A DNA stretch of 12,756 nucleotides from SYFY01 sp043719475 (GTDB lineage Bacteria > Pseudomonadota > Gammaproteobacteria > Pseudomonadales > Azotimanducaceae). The stretch lies in contig JAYSTS010000253.1 of assembly GCA_043719475.1 (NCBI GenBank), positions 1-12,756 of the forward strand, in the 5' to 3' direction. Positions 7,030-12,756 of this stretch are shown here, one piece after another. Below the pieces are notes generated by a model that worked only from the letters and a program-made list of their open reading frames with translations, did not search any database and was not told the origin of the DNA. The first letter of the stretch is position 1. The number at the start of each line of letters is the position of its first letter. A program made the position numbers and the translations under genes.

Positions 7030-8271
7030 ATGACGGATCTGATGGGACTGAAGCGGGTTGTTGTCACGGGCATGGGCGCGATCACATCGATTGGCCAGGA
7101 CTGGCTCACCGTGCGCGCCAATCTGGAAGCGCGCCGAACGGGCGTGAGCTACATGGCCGACTGGGAGCGCTTCGCGAATCTCAATACACGGCTGGCCGCA
7201 CCGGTGCCGGACTTCATCTCGCCTACCCACTACTCGCGCAAGCAGATTCGCAGTATGGGACGGGTCGCTTTGATGGCGACACGTGCCAGCGAGCTTGCGC
7301 TGAAGGACGCTGGGTTGATTGGTTCGGAATTGCTGCACTCGGGACAGATGGGCGTGGCCTTTGGTTCATCAACGGGCTCGACCTCCGCCATCGCGGATTT
7401 TCACGCGATGCTCATCGGCCACGACACCAGCAACATCAACGCCAACACCTATATCAAGATGATGCCGCATACGACTGCGGTGAATGTTGGTGTGTTTTTT
7501 GGCATCCGCGGGCGTATTCACACCACGTCCAGCGCCTGCACTTCAGGCAGTCAAGGTATTGGTTATGCCTTCGAGGCGATCCGCTTTGGCCGACAGACTT
7601 TGATGATCGCTGGCGGAGCCGAAGAACTTTGCCCAACCGAAGCCGCTGTGTTTGACACCCTGTTTGCAACCAGCACCAGGAACAGCACGCCCCAGGCAGT
7701 GCCTCGTCCGTTCGATCGGGACCGCGATGGATTGGTGATCGGTGAAGGGTCAGCGGCGCTGATCCTTGAAGAGTACGAACATGCCCGCGCCCGTGGGGCG
7801 CACATCCACGCAGAGATCATCGGTTATTCAACCAACTCCGATGGCAAGCATGTGACTCAACCTGACTGGGAACAGATGCGCAATGCGATGTTGGACTCGA
7901 TGCGTGACGCAGGCATCGCCGCCGATGTGATTGGTTATATCAGCGCGCACGGCACTGCAACGGATCGCGGCGATATCGCCGAAAGCCGGGCCACGCAGGA
8001 TGCGATGGGCACCAAGGTTCCCATCAGCAGCCTGAAAAGCTATCTCGGCCATACACTGGGCGCCTGTGGTGCCATCGAAGCGTGGGCAACGCTCAACATG
8101 ATGCGCGACGGATGGTTTCACCCGACGGCAAACCTCGACAATGTTGATCCTGCCTGTGCCCCACTCGACTACATTGTTGGGGATGGCAGAGAGTTGAAAA
8201 CCGATGTGGTGATGAGTAACAACTTCGCATTTGGCGGAATCAACACGTCATTGATTTTCAGGCGAGTGTGA
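7030..8271 (+). CDS. apeR: Aryl polyene beta-ketoacyl-ACP synthase
   Basis: A 413-residue ketosynthase of the FabF fold with the full catalytic triad: C170 (SSACTSGSQ), H307 (SAHGTATDRGD) and H341 (KSYLGHTLGACGA, with K336). It catalyses decarboxylative condensation of malonyl-ACP with an acyl chain. The segments RKQIRSMGRVALMATRAS, MMPHTTAVNVGVFFGIRGRI, GGAEELCPTEAAVFDTLFATS and SNNFAFGGINTS closely resemble ApeR, the last gene of E. coli-type aryl polyene clusters. The active site is intact, so it is not a chain-length factor. Only four bases separate it from apeQ, so the two are probably co-transcribed. The ATG at 7042 is a possible alternative start (MGLKRVVVTGMG). Its stop lies 3 bases from the stop of the convergent lipoprotein gene. 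Confidence 0.92.
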   Translation: MTDLMGLKRVVVTGMGAITSIGQDWLTVRANLEARRTGVSYMADWERFANLNTRLAAPVPDFISPTHYSRKQIRSMGRVALMATRASELALKDAGLIGSELLHSGQMGVAFGSSTGSTSAIADFHAMLIGHDTSNINANTYIKMMPHTTAVNVGVFFGIRGRIHTTSSACTSGSQGIGYAFEAIRFGRQTLMIAGGAEELCPTEAAVFDTLFATSTRNSTPQAVPRPFDRDRDGLVIGEGSAALILEEYEHARARGAHIHAEIIGYSTNSDGKHVTQPDWEQMRNAMLDSMRDAGIAADVIGYISAHGTATDRGDIAESRATQDAMGTKVPISSLKSYLGHTLGACGAIEAWATLNMMRDGWFHPTANLDNVDPACAPLDYIVGDGRELKTDVVMSNNFAFGGINTSLIFRRV

Positions 8272-8285
8272 ACTTCACTTCACAC
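8266..8285. other. Short inverted repeat spanning both convergent stop codons
   Basis: GTGTGAA (8266-8272) and TTCACAC (8279-8285) can pair as a 7-bp stem with a 6-base loop. The stem contains the TGA of apeR (8269-8271). The stop of the opposing lipoprotein gene (8277-8275 on -) falls in the loop. The stem is short, not GC-rich and has no T run, so I do not call it a terminator. It is the only visible candidate between the two converging transcripts. Confidence 0.35.
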
Positions 8286-8925
8286 CCAACAGCGGCAGCG
8301 GCCGGATCCTGATGACGTAGTTCTGCTGGCGATGGTGAAGCACGACCATGCGGGCAGCCTTGTCCCGCAGCGACAGATCATTCACGTCTTCTGTCCTTTC
8401 TTTAATTCCCTCATGAGTCCATTCGGCAGTTGCGACGATCTCACCATTTCGCAGCAGAACTCTGCTGCTTGTGTCTTCGGTCATGCTCCACGGCGGAATG
8501 TAGGCTGCATTGAGAAATGCGCTGGGCCAAAGACAGAATTGCAGTTCTGCAAGCACCCGCGCAGGTTCAAAACTGGTGGGAACCTGTTGTTCGACGCTGA
8601 GTTCGCCGTCCGCATGAAGCGTTGCAGTGAACAAGGGAATACCGAGTGGTGACAAGGCAATGAAATGCAATTGATCACCGCTGCGTTCGAGTGTGAGTAA
8701 TGCACGAAACGTCTTGGTGGTTGTGCCTTCGCCAATCTTTGCGCTGAACTCGCTGCCAATGCGCCAGTTCGGCAACGGGTCGTCCGCCAGAGGCCACGAA
8801 GTTGCCGGTGGCGGGAAATCAGCAGACGAAGGCTGCTCAACGCCGCGTGTCTGACAGCCGATCAAGCTGCTGGTACACAGCAGAATGGCGATCGACAACA
8901 CTAAGCGATGGATACCGGCAATCAT
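8275..8925 (-). CDS. DUF3261 outer-membrane lipoprotein of aryl polyene clusters
   Basis: A 216-residue predicted lipoprotein. The signal peptide core LVLSIAILLCTSS leads to the lipobox LIGC with the lipidated cysteine at 24. The residue after it is Q, not D, so outer-membrane sorting is expected. The mature part contains FRALLTLERSGDQLHFIALSPLGIPLFTATLHADG and ends RIRPLPLLGVK, which fits the DUF3261 family found next to MMPL exporters in aryl polyene clusters (the apeN position). Its biochemical role is not established; by context it may receive or anchor the pigment lipid at the outer membrane. The start at 8925 gives an ATGA overlap of four bases with the exporter stop. An open frame 16 codons longer exists but has no lipoprotein logic. 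It is the last gene of the minus-strand operon. Confidence 0.85.
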   Translation of the reverse strand: MIAGIHRLVLSIAILLCTSSLIGCQTRGVEQPSSADFPPPATSWPLADDPLPNWRIGSEFSAKIGEGTTTKTFRALLTLERSGDQLHFIALSPLGIPLFTATLHADGELSVEQQVPTSFEPARVLAELQFCLWPSAFLNAAYIPPWSMTEDTSSRVLLRNGEIVATAEWTHEGIKERTEDVNDLSLRDKAARMVVLHHRQQNYVIRIRPLPLLGVK

Positions 8926-11234
8926 GGCGGGTTGACCTTCACTGGTCGCGCCAGTGGCGAGAGTAACCAGCATGCCGCGATCCCGATGGTGAGCGTACTG
9001 CCAAACGCCGAGATGACCGTTGTTTCACTCACCGAAAGCAATCCAAAGGCCAGCAGCGTGGTCACTGCCGAAAGCAATATGGCGAGTTCCATCCGGTTGA
9101 GTTCTGCGCGAGTGTCAGAAGCGTTGGTGTGCTGGAACACGGCATAGTCGATGCCAATGCCGAACACCAGCAGCAGCGCGAACAAGTTGAATACACTGTA
9201 CAGCGTGCCAGTAAGGCCGAGCATCCCCAGGGCAAGGGCGAGACCCAGGCATGGCACGAGCGTGATGCGCAGTGCAGGCGCAAACCCGTAGGTCAGGGTG
9301 AGAACCACAACGATGAGGGTTATTGCGCCGATCAGCATCAGCGACGCAGCGGCACGAAACTGCGCGAACTGGTTCGAAAGGAGCGAGACCTGATCGACCA
9401 GGCGAGCGCCTGGTGACTGAATAGCCTGGAGTGCAGCCTTGTCACGCACCTTGTCCAGCAACACAATACTGCGGCAAACACGTTGATCACAACCCTGCCA
9501 GAGCGCAGACCATGGAGGGGCCAGTTGCCGAGCGAAGTCAGGCAATTCCAGCGTGACGCCTGAAGCACCCTCCCAGCGGGAAAATTCCGCGCTGGCTGCG
9601 GGTTCGCTGTAACCAATTCGCTTGAAAAAACCTTCGGCCAGACCGGAATCCTGCAGTTTTTCCTTCAGCAGGAAAATCCCCTTGTGCTGGTCGTCTGGAA
9701 GCGAGAATAGGGAGGAAATGGCAATGGGAGTTGCTGTCGTGGTTGAATTGATTCGCTCGATCAGCGCAGTTTCGCGGGCTATCAACTCGGCTGCCGTTTG
9801 GCCTTCAACCAGAAAGAACTGACTTGCGATACCCATTGGTAAATGCTCCCGAATATAGGCGTCATCCAGGGCAACCGGTGTGTCCCTCGCCTGCAGTGCA
9901 GTGATGTCGTCATCGGGTGTCAGCAAAATCAATCCTGGCACGGTTACCATGAGGACGATGCTGATCACCAGCCAGCGTCGTGTCATCCATCGATCCCGCT
10001 GCGCCGACAGCCAGATTGCGAAGTCGGAGATCCAGGTTCTGGCAGGGGCGTGGTAGTTGCGCAGCAACGGTGTCGCCAGAGCGATGCAGGTGAACCACGC
10101 CATCACCAGTCCGACGATGGCGAAGGAAGCGATCTCGCGCAGCACCGGGAAGGGTGTGAATAACAAGGCAACAAAACCCAGTACGCTGCTGGCCAGGCCA
10201 ATTGCAGTCGGCTTGAAGATTCGATTCACACCCAGCGAAGGAGTCCACTCAGGCCGGTCTTGTGCGGTTGCGAGCAGATGCAAGGCGTAATCGATGCCGA
10301 TGCCGATCAGGGAAGCACCAAACACCCAGGTCAACATGTGAATCCGGTCGAACAGCAGCAGACTGACCGTGGCCCCTGCGAATACCCCGGCCGCAATGGC
10401 GATTACGGCGTAGGCGAGAGGGCGTGCGGATCGAAAGGCCGTCAGTACCAGCAGTAAAACGCCAAGCAATGATCCCGTGCCCACTGTCGATACCTCGGCG
10501 CGAGCACTGACGGCATTCCATGCCGCATATGCTGGCACACCGCCAACACGCAACCTCAACCCCTGGTTCGCAAACTCGGCCTGGAGGGATGTCATCAATG
10601 CGGCGAGCTTGAACTGGGTGTCGAGGTCGAATCCTGAAGATTGCAGGGTGACCGGCAGGATGATCATCTGATCGGTCACGACAATCGTGCCGAGACGCGT
10701 GGTGCCTTCGCTTCTGACGAGTGTCAGCAGCCAGACGGCAAAAAAATCAAAGGGGTCATCCCGAAGATTGCTGGCGCGGGCCATACCATCCGGTGCATAG
10801 AGTTCGTGGGTCCGCTGCCTGATGAGTGCATCCGGATTGGTTTCAAGCAGTGTACGGATGCCACTGGGCAGCAAGTGGTAACGCCAGGGAAACAAGGCCG
10901 TCGCCATCTCACGGAAACGTGTGCCGTCAACGCCAACGGCTGTAAACAGTCGGGATTCCTGCAGACGATCTCGCAACGCGATGATCGCGTCGTCGCGAAC
11001 CGGCTGCTCCGAAGACTCAAGTAGCCAAAGCGATGTCTGACTGCTCTGGGCGCTGACCATCTCGACGATGGCACGATCGGTTGCGCTCAGTTGTGAATCC
11101 GGCAGAAGTTTCAACAGACTGCTTTCGCTGAGCGTGACATGTGGCAACACGATCCAGCTTGCAAGCGCCAAGGCTGCCATCACCAGCAACCACGTCCAGG
11201 TCAGCCAGCGGTAGCTTGAGTCGGTCACCGGCAT
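8922..11234 (-). CDS. MMPL/RND-type exporter of the aryl polyene cluster
   Basis: A 770-residue inner-membrane protein with about twelve membrane segments in two halves: TM1 at 12-31, then roughly 251-391, 420-438 and 631-760. Two large periplasmic domains sit at about 32-250 and 439-630. Each half carries the family signature, GIGIDYALHL at 311-320 and GIGIDYAVFQ at 692-701; D315 and D696 are the expected proton-relay acids. MMPL proteins move lipids and hydrophobic products using the proton gradient. In aryl polyene clusters this one (the apeM position) is thought to export the lipid-linked polyene. It is flanked by a LolA-like carrier (1-base overlap) and a DUF3261 lipoprotein (4-base overlap), which suggests coupled translation and a shared transport path. 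A short-spaced AAGGA precedes the ATG. Confidence 0.9.
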   Translation of the reverse strand: MPVTDSSYRWLTWTWLLVMAALALASWIVLPHVTLSESSLLKLLPDSQLSATDRAIVEMVSAQSSQTSLWLLESSEQPVRDDAIIALRDRLQESRLFTAVGVDGTRFREMATALFPWRYHLLPSGIRTLLETNPDALIRQRTHELYAPDGMARASNLRDDPFDFFAVWLLTLVRSEGTTRLGTIVVTDQMIILPVTLQSSGFDLDTQFKLAALMTSLQAEFANQGLRLRVGGVPAYAAWNAVSARAEVSTVGTGSLLGVLLLVLTAFRSARPLAYAVIAIAAGVFAGATVSLLLFDRIHMLTWVFGASLIGIGIDYALHLLATAQDRPEWTPSLGVNRIFKPTAIGLASSVLGFVALLFTPFPVLREIASFAIVGLVMAWFTCIALATPLLRNYHAPARTWISDFAIWLSAQRDRWMTRRWLVISIVLMVTVPGLILLTPDDDITALQARDTPVALDDAYIREHLPMGIASQFFLVEGQTAAELIARETALIERINSTTTATPIAISSLFSLPDDQHKGIFLLKEKLQDSGLAEGFFKRIGYSEPAASAEFSRWEGASGVTLELPDFARQLAPPWSALWQGCDQRVCRSIVLLDKVRDKAALQAIQSPGARLVDQVSLLSNQFAQFRAAASLMLIGAITLIVVVLTLTYGFAPALRITLVPCLGLALALGMLGLTGTLYSVFNLFALLLVFGIGIDYAVFQHTNASDTRAELNRMELAILLSAVTTLLAFGLLSVSETTVISAFGSTLTIGIAACWLLSPLARPVKVNPP

Positions 11235-11803
11235 CAGTCCTTTTGGGTTCTGGAAGCAGTGGCGAGATCGGTAAAGGTGAACACCGTTCGATCACCCGAG
11301 TGTGCCACCAGTTCGACGTCCGTGAGGAGATGATTGCCATCAGCTTTGATGCGATCGAACAGCCCCTTCAACATCTCGTCTGTCGGTGTCATGTGCAGAG
11401 ACCAGCCCGTGTCGTCGCAGGTTCCCTGTATTGAGAAGGTTGTGGACAGCGCACGTGTATCCATGGTGAGCAGCATCCGTACCAGGCGCATGATCGCCGG
11501 GTGATCGAACGTCGTGCCATCGCTTGCGGTGACCACACCATCGATGTCGATGAACAACGCATAGTCGATGGGTTCGAGCACGTGCCAGCGGATGCTGCCC
11601 GAGGTCTGCAAGTCCACTTCGCCACGGGAAACCAGAGGCGTGCTGAGCGCAGCAAGATGTTGTGCCTGCTCGAAGCCCATTCGATAACCCGCTGCGGGCT
11701 GCAGGCGGCTGGCCGCGCAAGCCGTCAATGCCTCGCTGGTCTGGTCCGCGATTGCCGGTAACGCCAGAAGTATCAGCAGAAGGGCCATGGTGGCTGCGTT
11801 CAT
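11234..11803 (-). CDS. LolA-like periplasmic lipid/lipoprotein carrier
   Basis: 189 residues with a Sec signal peptide (core ATMALLLILLALPAIA, likely cleavage after A19). The mature domain shows the LolA-like beta-rich pattern: LVSRGEVDLQTSGSIRWHVLEPIDYALFID around 58-87, then a dimensionless C-terminal stretch with LHMTPTDEMLKGLFDRI. Two cysteines (29 and 128) could pair. LolA proteins ferry lipoproteins across the periplasm; the paralogues in aryl polyene clusters (the apeL position) probably help carry the pigment lipid or the cluster's lipoprotein. GGAG (minus strand, 11814-11811) lies seven bases before the ATG. The ATG overlaps the glycosyltransferase stop by four bases, and its own stop shares one base with the exporter start. 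Confidence 0.85.
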   Translation of the reverse strand: MNAATMALLLILLALPAIADQTSEALTACAASRLQPAAGYRMGFEQAQHLAALSTPLVSRGEVDLQTSGSIRWHVLEPIDYALFIDIDGVVTASDGTTFDHPAIMRLVRMLLTMDTRALSTTFSIQGTCDDTGWSLHMTPTDEMLKGLFDRIKADGNHLLTDVELVAHSGDRTVFTFTDLATASRTQKD

Positions 11804-12552
11804 CGACGTGCTCCGGCGTTTGGTCGGTGATGTAGTCCGGTCAATCTCCAGAGCATTCTCAGAAACAGGCGAATATGCATGCGGGTGATGAACCAGTTAT
11901 CGAGAACCATGCGAAAGTGTGATTGGCCACCTTCGGGATAGCGTACCCGGGTGTCGACGGTTTCGACAGGCAGTTTTCGCCAGCTCCAGTACACAAGTAT
12001 TTCCGGATCGAAATCCATGCGATTGCCCGTTCGTTCTTCTGTCACGATCCGAACCATGGTGTCGATGGGATACACCCGATAGCCGCACATGGCGTCGTAC
12101 ATTTTCCCGGACATGCTGTTGATCGCCACCAGTCCATGGGTGAGATAACGAGACAGCTTGCGTAACATCGGGATTGACGCATCGAAGATCGGCTGGCCAC
12201 AGATCATGGCAGTCGGCGCAGCCTGTGCTGCCGCCAACATGCGTGGCACATCATCAAGATCATGCTGTCCGTCCGCATCAACCTGCAGTGCGTGCGTGAA
12301 TCCAAGTTCGGCTGCACAGGCAAGTCCAGTCTTTACAGCACCACCTTTGCCTGCGTTCTGCGTGTGGCGTTTGAGCATGATGCCAGACTCGGTGGCGAGT
12401 TGGTCCAGACACGCAGCACAGGAAGCCGTTGAGCCGTCGTCGACCAGGATGACGATGAGTCCAAATGCCTTTAACCGATGAGCAACCCGAACGACCGGCT
12501 CTTCGTGGTTATACACCGGTACGATCGCGCAGGCATAAAACGCTCGATTCAT
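11800..12552 (-). CDS. Family 2 glycosyltransferase, aryl polyene cluster type
   Basis: 250 residues, one GT-A domain: VPVYNHEE (11-18), the nucleotide-binding ILVDDGST (35-42), NAGKGGAVKTG (66-76), the metal-binding DAD in LQVDADGQHDLDD (89-101), and GYRVYP (157-162). It resembles the dolichol-phosphate-mannose/undecaprenyl-type GT2 enzymes and the glycosyltransferase unit of aryl polyene clusters (the apeJ position), where a sugar may be added to the lipid-linked product; donor and acceptor are unknown. No acyltransferase domain is attached. The frame stays open to 12723, but the extra 57 residues are translated from the hairpin repeats. The ATG at 12552 has GAGG eight bases upstream and starts right before the first beta strand. 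It is the first gene of the operon within the window. Confidence 0.87.
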   Translation of the reverse strand: MNRAFYACAIVPVYNHEEPVVRVAHRLKAFGLIVILVDDGSTASCAACLDQLATESGIMLKRHTQNAGKGGAVKTGLACAAELGFTHALQVDADGQHDLDDVPRMLAAAQAAPTAMICGQPIFDASIPMLRKLSRYLTHGLVAINSMSGKMYDAMCGYRVYPIDTMVRIVTEERTGNRMDFDPEILVYWSWRKLPVETVDTRVRYPEGGQSHFRMVLDNWFITRMHIRLFLRMLWRLTGLHHRPNAGARR

Positions 12553-12560
12553 CACTGATG

Positions 12561-12564
12561 CCTC
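12561..12564 (-). promoter_or_regulatory. Ribosome binding site of the glycosyltransferase gene
   Basis: GAGG on the minus strand, eight bases before the ATG at 12552. It decides the start against a longer frame whose upstream part is repeat-derived. Confidence 0.6.
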
Positions 12565-12584
12565 GGCATGGACCGTTACAAAAG

Positions 12585-12609
12585 TCGCGATCATGAGATC
12601 GCTCCCACA
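12585..12609 (-). repeat. REP-like hairpin repeat, half copy B0
   Basis: On the minus strand this matches the left arm of copy A1 at 24 of 25 positions (TGTGGGAGCGATCTC then ATGATCGCGA). A loop-like CTTTTGT follows, but the right arm is absent: the sequence runs into the leader of the glycosyltransferase gene, whose ribosome binding site is about 20 bases away. A truncated unit, not a full hairpin. Confidence 0.85.
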
Positions 12610-12639
12610 GACATTAGGTATCGTGACTTTGTGGTCTCT

Positions 12640-12708
12640 TGTGGGAGCGGTCTCCTGTCCGCGATTGTTGGGGTCATCGAAGTTCGCGATCGCAAGATCG
12701 CTCCCACA
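12640..12708 (-). repeat. REP-like hairpin repeat, copy B1 (complete, reverse orientation)
   Basis: Read on the minus strand it starts TGTGGGAGCGATCTTGCGAT and ends GGAGACCGCTCCCACA, with GACCCCAACAATCGC in between as in copy A1. Arms are at 12708-12684 and 12665-12640, less perfectly paired than in A1. It is in the opposite orientation to copies A1 and A2. Confidence 0.88.
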
Positions 12709-12730
12709 AAGTCCCGGAACCAACGGTTCG

Positions 12731-12750
12731 TGATCGCAAGATCTCCCACT
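12731..12750 (-). repeat. REP-like repeat, degenerate partial copy B2
   Basis: On the minus strand AGTGGGAGATCTTGCGATCA resembles the left arm of B1 with three bases missing (GGGAGATC for GGGAGCGATC). The other half is not seen, either because it is lost or because copies continue past the window edge. Confidence 0.6.
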
Positions 12751-12756
12751 GGCCGC

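Noticed and set aside
8926..8973. 16-codon upstream extension of the DUF3261 lipoprotein
   Set aside because: It would bury the lipoprotein signal peptide. The ATG at 8925 gives a clean ATGA overlap with the exporter gene and a normal lipobox spacing.
12553..12723. 57-residue N-terminal extension of the glycosyltransferase
   Set aside because: It is translated from repeat copies B0 and B1, lies before the conserved GT-A core, and the ATG at 12552 has a proper ribosome binding site.
4878..12750. Composite transposon or genomic island bounded by the inverted repeats
   Set aside because: No transposase, integrase or target-site duplication was seen, and the repeats are small hairpin units rather than insertion sequence ends. 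The inversion idea is kept only as a hypothesis.

Overview
The window looks like chromosomal DNA of a moderately GC-rich gammaproteobacterium. The evidence is a NasA-type assimilatory nitrate reductase operon, genes very close to the aryl polyene (APE) pigment cluster of Enterobacteria and other Gammaproteobacteria, and Pseudomonas/Xanthomonad-style 'TGTGGGAGCGAT' hairpin repeats. I cannot name a genus. No tRNA, rRNA, CRISPR array, transposase or integrase was seen.

Left block (1-4616, + strand): the end of a nitrate assimilation operon. It holds the C-terminal part of a siroheme nitrite (or sulfite) reductase, an unusual electron-transfer flavoprotein (4Fe-4S domain plus CysJ-like FAD/NADPH reductase, no FMN domain), and the molybdopterin nitrate reductase NasA with a C-terminal BFD-type [2Fe-2S] domain. 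The three genes overlap at their junctions. The likely scheme is nitrate to nitrite (NasA) to ammonium (siroheme enzyme), with the middle protein passing NAD(P)H electrons to one or both reductases.

Spacer (4617-5095): no credible gene. It contains a perfect 12-bp tandem duplication and two ~70-bp hairpin-forming interspersed repeats in the same orientation.

Middle block (5096-6230): two divergently transcribed small genes, a SnoaL/NTF2-like protein (-) and a small exported protein (+) of a family often mislabelled 'excinuclease ATPase subunit'.

Right block (6291-12552): a partial aryl polyene gene set in two convergent arms. On + are a ketoreductase (apeQ type) and a ketosynthase (apeR type). 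On - is a tightly overlapping operon of family 2 glycosyltransferase, LolA-like periplasmic carrier, MMPL/RND-type exporter and DUF3261 lipoprotein. The two arms end 3 bases apart. Two enzymes of polyene chain building are therefore paired with a set of genes expected to assemble or move a lipid-linked pigment from inner to outer membrane. The acyl carrier proteins, dehydratases, chain-length-factor ketosynthase, ligase and thioesterase of complete clusters are not in the window and may lie beyond the right edge or elsewhere.

Right end (12553-12756): the same ~70-bp repeat family in the opposite orientation, including a half-copy that runs almost up to the ribosome binding site of the glycosyltransferase gene. 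The 7.5-kb middle and right blocks are thus bracketed by inverted copies of one repeat family. This is the most unusual structural feature here.
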